Below are positions 34,773 through 46,480 of a DNA stretch of 64,000 nt, in pieces. Each line of letters begins with the position of its first letter. Within the stretch, counting starts at the first letter, position 1. The position numbers and the translations under genes are program-made. Origin of the DNA: Rhipicephalus microplus (Eukaryota; Arthropoda; Arachnida; Ixodida; Ixodidae); contig NC_134700.1 in assembly GCF_043290135.1 (NCBI RefSeq), positions 237,554,088-237,618,087 of the forward strand, given 5' to 3'. The notes under the pieces are model-generated. The model did no database searches, had not been told where the DNA came from, and saw only the letters and a list, made by a program, of their open reading frames with translations.

Positions 34773-37700
34773 GTTAGAACTGCCTGCCACTTTGTTGGTG
34801 TCAGCGCGGTCCGAGCACGTTCAACATAGACTCCTTCCTTTATTTAGGCGCAAGATACATATTATAAATGAACTACCAGCGGCAAGTTCATTGCCAGCGG
34901 CAAGTTCAAAGAAGAAGGGAAACTGACGTCGTGATCCTGTATCTGAACCATAAAGAATCCTAAATGTAAATTGCCGAAGTGTGGTAAACAAAGCAACTGA
35001 ATTAGAATTATTGCTTCTTACTCATGATCCAGACTTAATAACACTTACAGAAACATGGTTGCATAGTACAATATTTGATAGTGAAGTAATTCCACCTGGT
35101 TATAGTGTGCTAAGAAAAGATCGCGAAAGTAAGGGAGGAGGCGTTGCAGTTGTACTTAAGAAATGTCTCAAAGTAATTAGGATGCCAGATATTCCTCAAG
35201 TGGAAGGCTTATTCTGCAAAATGTACCACAATAATATTCAATATATTGTAGCTTCCATATACAGACCCCCGACCTCGTCCATTGAAGTCATCAATGAATT
35301 AAAAAAATATCTGTGCACTCATGCAAAGTCAGGAGCTCGGATAATTTTATCAGGAGATTTCAACCTACCAGATATGGATTGGACCTCTCTTTCAACTACT
35401 AAGCATAACAATATCATAGGAGAAGCAATGCTCGACGTTGCTTTTACTTTTGATTTGTTACAAGTTGTTCACGATTTCACTAGGGTGCAGGGAAGTTCGA
35501 AGTCAGTACTTGATCTCTTTTTTGTTAGTGGATGTATTTAGTCTTCGGCCACCTGTGAAGTAGTTCCTGGTATTTCTGACCACAGTGCTGTACTGTTGAC
35601 CCTAGCAAATGGCTCTATGGCACGGAAACAAAAAAACGTCATGCTTTCAAAATTTTTTGCAAGCTGACGATACATCAATTATAGATCTACTCTCCCTCAA
35701 CTTCGACTCGTTTTTAAACAGTACTGCTGATGTGCAAGGCCACTGGGACTCATTTAAAGATTTGGTGAATGAATGTATTGATCGCTTCGTTCCATGTGTT
35801 GTTAAAAAGAAGAAAGAAAGGAACCCCTGGATTTCTCGGGAAACGTTGCATCTCAAAATGAAGTTAAAACGATTAAAAAAGCATCGTAGTCTTGGGAATA
35901 TCGCTGGTATAAACGAAGAGATTTCAGAAATTGCCACTAAACTAAAATACCGAATCCATATTGACAAACAGCTGTATTATGGTGAATCATTACCAAACTT
36001 CATTAAAACGTGTCCTGAGATATTTTGGCGGAGCATTACGCCTACATCTACTGAATGTAATGTTTTTGTAGTTGATGGAGTTGATGTGCATGATAGTAAG
36101 GTTATTTTGAATGCCTTTAATCAACAATTCAAATCGGTTTTCACCATTGACAATAATGTTCTTCTCTCATTTGATGCAGATTATCCACCTATACCTGACG
36201 TTGTTATCAGTGAGCACGGCATTCTAAATATGCTACTTAAACTCAATGTTAAAAAGACACCCGGACCGGATAGCATTCCAAACGCATTTTTAAAGCGTTA
36301 TGCCGAGTGGATCGCCAAATATCTGTATGTTTTATTTTCAAAATCGCTACACGAAGGTCGAGTACCAGATGATAGGAGGGCCGCCACAGTCAAGCCTCTT
36401 TATAAGTCGAGTAAAAAGCAACTTATCTCGAATTATCGTTCTATTTCATTAACGTCAACTACCTCTAAGCTTATAGAACACATAATACATACGCATATCT
36501 CTGAGTTTCTTAGTAAGCATAATATCTTAACAAAACACCAGCACGGATTCAGAAAAGGCTATTCAACCTGTACTCAACTTGTCGAAACAATTCACGATTT
36601 CGCAACTTCAATTAACAATGGGACACAAACTGACGTCATCTTTATGGACTTTTCAAAAGCGTTTGACAAAGTCTCACACAAGAAATTACTTTTTAAATTA
36701 GAGAAAACACTTAAAAATCCGCGCCTAATAAGATGGATAGCAGACTACCTTATAAACCGCAAACAATTTGTTGTTTTTAATGAATTCTGTTCAGAAGAGG
36801 CAACCGTTGACTCTGGCGTCCCACAGGGTACGGTTCTTGGACCCCTTTTGTTTTTAATTTTTATCAATGATATTGTGAATGAAATTCCTGTAAAAATCAA
36901 GTTGTATGCAGATGATTGTGTCATATATTCTGAAATATCCAATGTAACCAATCAAATCATTCTGAATAGTGCCTTTTATAACATTGTGAAGTGGTGTGAT
37001 TTATGGCAGATGTCAATTAACTTCGATAAAACAGTATTTATACGAATAACTTACAAGAAAAAACCCCTACTATTTAATTATTCCACCGCAAGTTTCCCCC
37101 TTTCTGAGGTAACTAACATTAAGTATCTTGGCCTTTGGATTACCAATTACCTTAGCTGGACTAAACATATTGACTCCGTAATTACAAACGCTAACTGAAA
37201 ACTATTCTTCCTTCGAAGAGCTCTAAAACATTCTAATTCCACGGTGCGTACTCTAGCGTACAGGACTATCATTCGCCCAGTGTTAGAATATGGAGTGATT
37301 GTTTGGGACCCCTTCACTAAAGCTAACATAACTAAATTGGAAAACGTGCAGAAAAAGGCAGTCCGCTTTATCTTTAATAGCTTTGGACGCACCTCTATAA
37401 CTGAACTCCTACATCGTGCCAATGAGCCTTCAGTTACCGAAAGAAATCGTTTAATACGACTGCAATTTCTTTACCAAATAATTAAAGGGCATTACAAGCT
37501 TGATGTTTCCAATATCATTTCCTTTTCTTCTGGGTACGCCACCCGCCAAAGGCATCAACTTACAATAACCCCTTTCCGGTCCCGAAATAACTACTTCAAA
37601 TATTCCTTTTTCCCTCGTACAGTAACTCAGTAGAATGGACTAACTAATAATCAAGTGATGGAGCCGTCCTTAAAGTTGTTTGCTGCAAATTTGACCTGAT

Positions 37701-40700
37701 CGTTCACATCATGCCGTTCTATTTTTTGTTTGTTTGTTTGGTTTATGCATTCTTGAGTGCCAACATTGTGAAAATTATATCTGTAAACACCCTGCTAAAA
37801 TATCTGTAATAGGGATTGCAGTATTAATAAATAAGTAAATAAATAAATAAGTTAAAACTATAGCCGTGCGAGGGTTCCATTAGAGGGATGGGAGGGGGTA
37901 AGTTTTTTTCTCACACTCCGTTGGTAAGTCCGAACGAAAACGATATGCGCAAAGGACGCAAAAATGAAAATGGAGAGATGACGTGCTTTATTCAAAGATA
38001 TATTTCCCAGACTTATCGAGGATGTGCCATTGGCCTTAGACTTTCTGAGGTAAAAATTGAAAGTAAACCGTTCTTTAGATATGTAGTAACTGGGGTCCTT
38101 AGTCGCTGTCATCGAAAATACATGCGCAATAAAAAACATAACCGTGAAAGGTCCGAATGAGTCAAGGTATGGGGCGAAATTGGCGAATCCGTTTTAATGC
38201 GTCCTACCCCTCTCCCTCTGTGCGCACGCGTATGACAGGAACGCAAACAAGGCGAAGAACATCAAAACCAATGACCAAGGAAGCACAAATGGCGCTACGA
38301 CCGACTGGCTCCTTAAGAAAGACAAGGTAACTCGGTAGAAGACGGACCGAGTTCAAGAGCCTTAGCGTTGCGAGAATTCCGTCCTCTGCTTCGGCCGCAG
38401 CGCCACTTGTGGACGGCGTGCGTAAAATTTGTCGTCATTACACTGGGAACATCTCAACAACTATTAGCGGAACGCACTACACAGCAGACAACTATAGCCT
38501 TCCCGTATATTTCTAGTGGCTGTCTGTATTTTAGCTCACCTTTGGCACCCTTGGGATGGTGGCCAACGTGCTTGAAGCCTTGAAGTTCGTGCTTGTATGC
38601 TCCGACACTCCGACAAAGCTTCAACGTATACGCGCGTGCCAACTTACAGAGTCACAATGTTTTCAACGCGCACCAATCTTCATGGTACAGAAAACTGCAT
38701 GTGCTTGACGCTGTTGTCTTCAGCATGACAATGCGGGCGCTACTTCTATGCCACTAACATGGCAACAACACTTATACGCGTGAATCATTACAAAGTAGTC
38801 GCATAAAACGGACTACATGGGACCGCGTGCCGAAATGGAGACTGCAAAAGCGCGAGCGAGTTATCTGCTGTCCGGGGCCTTTCTAGGGGAGATGTCGCCT
38901 TTTTTTTTTTATGCCCATATATGGACATGCCCGCGGTTATCACTTCTACGAGTGGTTCGTGGGTTATCACGATTTCGGCGCAAGAGGCATCATCGAATAA
39001 TAGAGCAAAGTGAAAGATGCTAACGTTTTCAACGCTCCTAAGACAGAAAAGAACGGCGTCATTCATGGTATACGCCTATATCGTGATAAAAGACGACCTG
39101 TGATGGAAAGCGATAATCTGACATGCCAGCGAACACAGAAAGTCACGTATCCCCCCAAGTAACGTTTTTCACAGCATACAAGTTGAAGTTGATGTCCCAG
39201 ACGGTCATTTCGGTACTCGTGTGGTCCGCGTTATCCTGCAGTCGACTGCTTCGCTACAGCAATGTCTTCTGGCGATATTCTTGTGGTGTCGGTGATTTCG
39301 ATACAATTCTCAGATCACTTTCAGCAGCCGTGACTGTAATTTTCGCGAGACCTTGGTATACTAGTGTCAGACGCGCATGGACGCCTACGGCTCGAAGTAG
39401 TTTGGCATTGTGCCAACAAGAGTATAAGATGGCGGCCCAGAAACGTCGTCGTTGACATGGTACGCTCGCCACCGTATCGTTGGGCAAGAAGCATTAAAAA
39501 AAAATTTCTCAATGCATGTGAGGAACACACGATAAAGTGCTCAAAAGCCAATAAAAACAACTTCTGCCAAATTCCATGGCGGAGCAAAAAGAATCTCCCC
39601 TGGACATATGCGCACTGAGCTTTAAAAGAGTTGATGACCGTGTGCTCGTAGCTGATTACACTGGACTCACTAATTACACTGGACTCGCTAGACGATGACA
39701 CTTTGGTGATACCTCTAGGGTATAGTGCTAACAGCCCCACATGAAGCCAAAGAGGCGTCGAATACGCTATAGCGAATAACGCTATAGCGTTTTCGACACC
39801 TCTTCCGCTCTCTTTGAAGCAGAAACGTTATTGTTTTAGCGTTATTCGATAGCGTGGATTTAATTAGACGGGCTCAGAACGTACTGAAGAGAACAGTGCA
39901 CCCACATTTTTTTTTTCATTACTGCAACGTAATTCTACATTGTACCGCTTTAAGTCAATAAATAGACTGCATGCACTCCCATTAATTAACGCGGAGCAGT
40001 ACTCTGTATAACAGAAGGCGAGTCGTAGCTGCTCTATGAGTGTGCAAACATTCACAGTGCTTGTGGAAAGTAAATTATAGCTCTGTAATGGTTCTAGCGC
40101 GCTCGCATCTGCCAACTGGTCCGTGTGGTTTCTGTCGCGCCATGCCGGGCGCAGTTTTCAGGCAAGTGGTTCGAGATCGAGCGCACCTTTGTCAGGCGAA
40201 GCAATCAGCGGCTGCACTGCGTCAGCGTCGAGTACTACTACGACGGCCAGGGAAAGTTCTCTGCGGTCAACAGCGCCGTTCTGCCCAAGTAAGCCTTCAC
40301 GGATACGCACGAAGCACTTGATGCGACAATTATCTCACTCACGTGACTGTCTTTTTTCCTGCGCCTAAGAAAAATATTACCAAGCAACGCATTTTAGACA
40401 AGGGTTCAACGTCACTCACCGTTGGTGGCCAGTTTTAAGAACGGCTTTTGTACAGATTTAACTTTTCGCAAAGCGTTCTCGTTGGAAGGATGAACGGACA
40501 GCGGCATACCGTTCTGTAAGGGGTAATGGATTTAGGGAGGCACTAACATAATCCACTCGAGGAGGGTATAGTATATAGGTTGAAAAGCGGCAAGCTTCAG
40601 ACAGAAGGGTTTTCTTTCCGCTGTCCCACTACGAGGCGAAGCTTACGCATCTGTGGCATTCTAGTCTCGTGTAAGTGACCGGTGTGAGATACATTACGTT

Positions 40701-43700
40701 CATCGAAGACTGCCGTAAACTTTTTTTGGCTAACACCCTTCCACAAGAAGCTTCCACTTAGCATCACTGCTTAAAGGGATTATAAATTGCATAAAGAATG
40801 ATTATATCCTAGAAACCGCGTGATACGTTCATAATTATAATATATATGTTTCTGCATTTTTCACTTAGTGGCCACACCAACCGCGTCCTGGGTGAACTGA
40901 CGATCCTCAACCACACAGAACCAGCCAAAATGTCAATGAAGTTTTACGCCAGAAGTAAGTATGCCATATAAATGACAAAGTTGAACTGTCTCGGACGCAT
41001 TCAGCTATTCGTATACTATTCCAAGATATCGCAATAGAATAATCTCCGTTTCCAGTGTCACGCCGTTCTTTTAGAGTAAGTCAGATGTGTGGTTACCAGC
41101 CATCCCAGATTTCGTAGGACCGTCCCGACTTTTCATACAGCGTGACAGCTTGGGCTAGTTGGTATGACATGACGATATTTTTAGCGCGAGAACAAAACGA
41201 CGACAAAGAGACAAGTCGGACACGAAGCTTGCTTGCTTGCTTGATCCTTACTTTTGTGGCTCTCACCCACTAAGGGAGATTAGCCAAGAAGCCGGTGCTT
41301 AATGCAAGCCAATACCTTTAGGTTATCCAGGCTATGAGAATAGGATTACTTTGTTTTGACTGTGGGATTAATTTGGCACAATGTGAAAAAAAGGGGGAAA
41401 GAGAAATAGCAGAATTTGTTGAGTATCTGAGGTGTGATCGTTATATTAAATTCTTCTGAAGGTTAAATCATTACAGTGTAATAGATAAATAATAAATGTT
41501 AGATTGGCTAGTGGAAAAAAAATCGAGAGCTGGTCGATGGCTCAGCAAGGTAATCTTCTTGTGTTACATAGGAATTCGCAGAGAGCCCCGCAGATGTTTC
41601 TGTCACTGTGTCCTAATGAAGCGGCCCCAAAAGACAAAATTTAAGAAGTAGTAAGAGATATTCCTAGTTTTTTAAATAACATTTCGAAAAAATTTTTTTC
41701 TTTGATTTTTGAAACGGTGACATGTGAGAAGAAAATGGTCGATATGATCGGGTTCATTACAGCTTGAGCACAGAGGGGATGGCACCAGACCAGACCTGTT
41801 TAAGTAGCGCTCCTGTATTTCGTGTCCTTCTTGTCTATTTGTCGCCATTCTGTTCTCGCGCTATAACTATCGTCATTTCATAGAGTGCCCCGTCACGGTG
41901 GTCTAGTGGCTAAGGTACTCGGCTACCGACCCGCAAGTCGCGGGATCAAATCCCGGCTGGGCGGCTGCATTTCCGGTGGAGGCGGAAATGTTGTAGGCCC
42001 GTGTACTCAGATTTGGGTGCACGTTAAAGAACCCCAGGAGGTCGAAATTTCCGGAGCCCTCCACTATACGGCTTCTCTCATAATCATATGGTGGTTTTCG
42101 GACGTTGAACCCCACAAATCAATCAATCAACTTTTCATACAGCGTCCCTAGTCTCGCGCTGTCCCTGTCAGGACATCTACACGTGCCGGATTTGTTTTGG
42201 ACCGATCAATTGGAAACTTTTGCGCGATCCAACGTACGTCACGCTACGGAATACGAAGCTCCACGAATCGCATGGCGGAAGCAGTGTTGTTGTGGCTAGC
42301 GGTGGCTGCGAATGACCTAAGCAAGAATAAAGGTTTCGAGCTTCACGTAGCCCGCTGAAGTACTCCACTATATAGAAAAAAGGCCACAACTATAAATAAA
42401 CAATGAAATGCTCTGGTGGATACCACCATGAGGAAAAGTGATTTCGCTGGCTCCCTATGTAAGTGTGCGCCCTCTCCCCTCCTCGTCCTGACTTCCTTCA
42501 CTAAAGAGTCGGTAACCATTGTCAGATATCGCTGAATACGACCCGTGTGCAGCCTAATGCTCCATTTTTTTTATTTATTTATTCCAGATCCAGAGCAACG
42601 CCCTTTTTGGGTACTTTACACGGACTACGACAAGTGTTCCATCGTTTACCGCTGTCGCCGCTCACTGTGGCTGCACACTAGTACGTGAGTTCAAACCAAA
42701 TCAAATCAAAGTTTAGTTTCGCATAGCGTGGTTAAAGCGTGAAGGATACACAGAAGAGGGTACCAAGGTCAGGGGCATACTGGGACAATATTGGGGCCCT
42801 CTTCTGCGTTTATACCTTATAACGCGATATTAACGTCATCCCTTCCCTGTCCAAAGCGGTGCCAATTTTTTTTCCTTTTACCGGAGGGGGGGGGGGGGGG
42901 GTGAGTCATTGACGACTAGTGAGTTCCTTCACGGGTGCATGGAGGCTGGAAACATATGCGTTGTGTTTTGAATATGCTTGCTCTTGTGGGAGAAACAAGG
43001 ACAGGAGGAGCAGACGGAAATTTGGAGTGGAGGCTGCAGCCCCCTCTACCCCTGCTTACACAGCACCTCCTGGTTTTTATTTATTATTTCTTTTTCCGCT
43101 CGCTATAGACCGTTTTCAACGTCTAGACATACAATCTGTGAGCATTTATGCTGGCGCACAGTCAACTACGCTGTAACAATGGTTTTAGTTGATGACTGGG
43201 AATTTTTGCTCATGTTTGTGCCATTGTAGAGATATGTTTTTATTTAAACTTTCTTTAGGAAAGCTGCATGGTGTAGAGGTTTGTTATGGTGCCACAAAGA
43301 AGATAAATAAGATTAGGCGGGAGCATTATGTCAAGCAGCTACCAACCTGTGTAGTTGTCGTCCCCCGCGCAAAGAGTAAACCACTTCTCGGAGGGCTCAA
43401 TCCGACACCCTTTCCAAGAAGGCCTCACTTGGTATACGCACTTGCACGAGGCCTTAGCGCACCGTTCTGCACACGTTTCCTCCCACATGTAAGCAGGGGC
43501 ACTTCAATTAAGTTGCTTCTCTCTCTCTCTCTCTCTCCCACATACAGTTAAAGGGCCCCTTACCAGGTTTGACAATTTTGAGCCGACAAGCGAAATGCGT
43601 AGATGAGGCGTTCGCGATCACGTCTGCCAAAATTTGCAACGCTGCGTGCCGCGAAAATGGTGGTAACGGTAGTGGTTAGAAGGAAGAGGAAAAAGGCACC

Positions 43701-46428
43701 TAATTTCTGTCTGCCTTCAGGCGACACGGCGCAGTGCCTTATAGGGGTGGGGAAAAGGAGGGATAAAAAGAACAGAAGGAAATAGATGAAGAAATAGACA
43801 GGCAAGCGACGGAAAAAAGAAGGAGATAGGAAAGTGGGGATCTGGTCGAAGCAGTCCAAGGGCGGGGCGCCACAATGCGAGAGCTGCACGGCGTCAGGAG
43901 ACCGCGGAGGGCGAACCAGTCAGCGGGAGCTACGCGAGGGCACAACCGTCCAGCTTGAAATCCTGCGAGCGAATCGAAAATGGGTCAAATTTCAAGATGA
44001 ACGTTGCTCCCCCTCCCCTTTGTAGAGAATGAGGGCATGACGTGCGCGTATGAATGGCTTCTAGTACACTCTACCTACGTACACGGCAATGCAGTGACGT
44101 TGGTCTTCTACGCAGACGACCATGCTCACGTTGCCAACAGTGGCACGTGACATGGCAAAATTATTTAACACGACATGCGTAGTTTATGTATTCGTTGCTT
44201 GAAGAGATCAATAAATCTTTCGATAAATAATGAGACGCGATAAGGAAATGAGAGCGTTCTTTTTTTTTTTTTGCTTTTTTTTCCCCCGTGAATTGCAACG
44301 AGATACGGGGCTGATGTGCCGGCGTTCCGCATGCGTTCGTGTCCCCGCGGTCAGCGCATCGTGCAGACGACAGCCGTGGAACGCTCCTACACGTTCGCGC
44401 ACTCATTGTGCTCGTCTATTCTACCGCGTCTGAGCCAGCGTTTCCAAACCATCCCGCAGAAACAGGCAGTGAACCTCAAAACCATAGAGTTTCCTAAAAT
44501 TAACTAGAGGGCACTCTGGCGCTGCGATCGTTCAACGACCGTGGGAATGATGGGTAGCGCACACATTTGCCTAGTCTTCGTACTTGCGGGCGGCGAATCG
44601 TACTTGCGGCTTCGTTTATTGCCGTGTTTCGGTTTTGTTTTGAAAGAAACATTGAGCCCTTTTGAACTTCGTGAGCCGATTTGGAAAGTAAGTCTAAAAA
44701 AAAATAAAATGAAGAAGCGAAACCGCTGAACATTTGGTAATACTTGTTTCGTAAGAAAACAGCTTCAAGCCACACGAACACACACGGAGCCAAAAGCAGG
44801 CCAGAAGTACGAATATTAGACAAATGTGCGTGCAAATGTGTGTAATACTACAGTGTTTCTTCTAGTACACTGTAGTACTACCCATCATTCCCATGCTCGC
44901 TGAAGCGCCGTGCGTTGCAGCTCCCATAGACACTAGCGCCAGAGTTCCCTCTAGTGTACATTAGGAAACTATGCTCAAACCAACACTGGTCAAAAAAAAG
45001 GCAGATCCCACGTACAGTGGTAATCGATGATATGCGAAGCGCGAATGAGAAAGGTTGATCTTCACAATCAGCACAACGTTACAAGGTGGAGGTAAATGAT
45101 GCCGTACATGACTTCCGTGTCATGATTATCATGTTTGGATGTGTCGTTTACCTTCGTCATCTATTCACGTCACATGATACGAAATTTAGTATATGTGGAG
45201 CTAGCGAAACGACCACGCTATGAGCGTGGTATGTTGTCATCTTCTTACGTGACACGCGTGTCAGGATTATCATGTTTGCACCAGTCATATATTTCATCAT
45301 CCCTCGATGTCACGTAAAACGAAATTTGGTGTATGTGGAGCTAGCTAGCAAAACGGCCGCGAGCGCATCATCGTTGACGCGCGCGCACGCTGGGCACAGC
45401 GACGCTACGTTAGCAAAACGCGAACACTCTGTACAGTCTGACGTCAAGCGCGACCGGCGCGGCCCGACAGCAACCGGCACGAAATGCGACATGCTGCATT
45501 TCATGCAGATGCGTTACCCAGGCAACACTGCGTCTCCCTCTTTTCGTAACGGAGGGACGCCGGACGCGCTGAAACGCGCATGCGCCAAAACAACGCAGCG
45601 CGGCGCGCGCTTGCGAGTATGTGGCAGGACCGGTGCCTGGCGTGGCAACGCCGGTGAGCACGCGCACCGCGTCACGTCTAAATGTATTGGCGCCTTGACT
45701 GTGGCATGTAGTGATGTTCTCACATGACACGCATCTCATGGTTATCATGTTTGCACCAGTCACATACCTTCGTCATCCACTGACGTCACGTAATACCAAA
45801 TTTGGCATATATAAAGCTAGCGAAACAGCTGCGAGCGCATGATGAGTGTAGCATGCAGTCATGTTGTAACATGACACGCATGTCGTGATTATCATGTTTG
45901 TGTCATTTACCTATGTCGTCCGTTTGCGTCGCGCAATACCGAGTTTGGTACATGTGAAGCTATCGAAATGGCCGCGAGTGCATCATGAGCGTAAACTGTA
46001 GTCATGTTGCTAAATGACACGCATCTGATGTTTATCATGTTTGCACCAGTATCATATCTTCGTCATCCATTCGCGTCCCGTAATACCAAATTTGGTATAT
46101 GTGACGCTAGCGAAACGCCTGCGAGCGCACCATGAGCTTCGCATGTAGTCATGTTGTTACATGACACGCATGTTATGATTTTCATGTTAGGGTCTTTCGC
46201 TTGTGTTCGCCATGCCATCATGTCAAACCATACCAGTTTTGCAACATGTCATGAGAACGAAACCACCGCAAGAGCTGCAGGACAATAAAATGTAAATCAT
46301 GACATCCATGTTATGATTTTCATGTTATGACTAGTCAAATATGTTCTTCATACAGTCGGGTTATGCCACACAGAGTTTGGTATCGATACCATTATCGAAA
46401 CGGCTAGGAGAGCTGAAAGTCGTAGGCG

Positions 46429-46480
<52 letters not shown>

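Larger units (their letters stand above)
34860..37853 (+). mobile_element. CR1/L2-like LINE, nearly complete second ORF, inactivated
   Basis: An endonuclease/reverse-transcriptase ORF in sense orientation inside lipocalin intron 1. The endonuclease is seen in LTETWL, YRPPTSS, GDFNLPDMDW and, after a stop, GISDHSAVLLTL. The reverse transcriptase shows KKTPGPDSIPNAFLK, VKPLYKSSKK, YRSISLTS, FMDFSKAFDKVSHKKL, SGVPQGTVLGPLLF and the catalytic LYADD. Lesions are an in-frame TAG at 35539, a frameshift in the T run near 35655, a TGA at 37196 and a TAG at 37630 where the family normally has tryptophan. The element ends with TAAA repeats (37823-37853). The 5' end is truncated close to the start of the endonuclease (about 34960); the untranslated lead before it is uncertain. 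Few lesions imply a fairly young insertion. Confidence 0.88.
34773..40154. other. Lipocalin intron 1 (5.4 kb)
   Basis: The first 3.1 kb are mainly the sense-oriented LINE at 34860-37853. The remainder (37860-40154) is unassigned apart from a hairpin-forming palindrome at 39751-39803 and a short 17-18 bp repeat of the type attacactggactc near 39655-39690. No other exon was recognised. Confidence 0.7.
40955..42587. other. Lipocalin intron 3 (1.6 kb), mostly mobile DNA
   Basis: Positions 41144-42130 are a composite of fold-back retroposon, antisense LINE end and Ruka SINE (separate entries), bounded by a 16-bp direct repeat. The flanks (40955-41127 and 42146-42587) hold nothing I recognise. Confidence 0.8.

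Noticed and set aside
45272..45763. Opposed 151- and 117-codon frames in the tandem array
   Set aside because: They arise from the CpG-rich insert in unit 2 and from array units; no protein family pattern.
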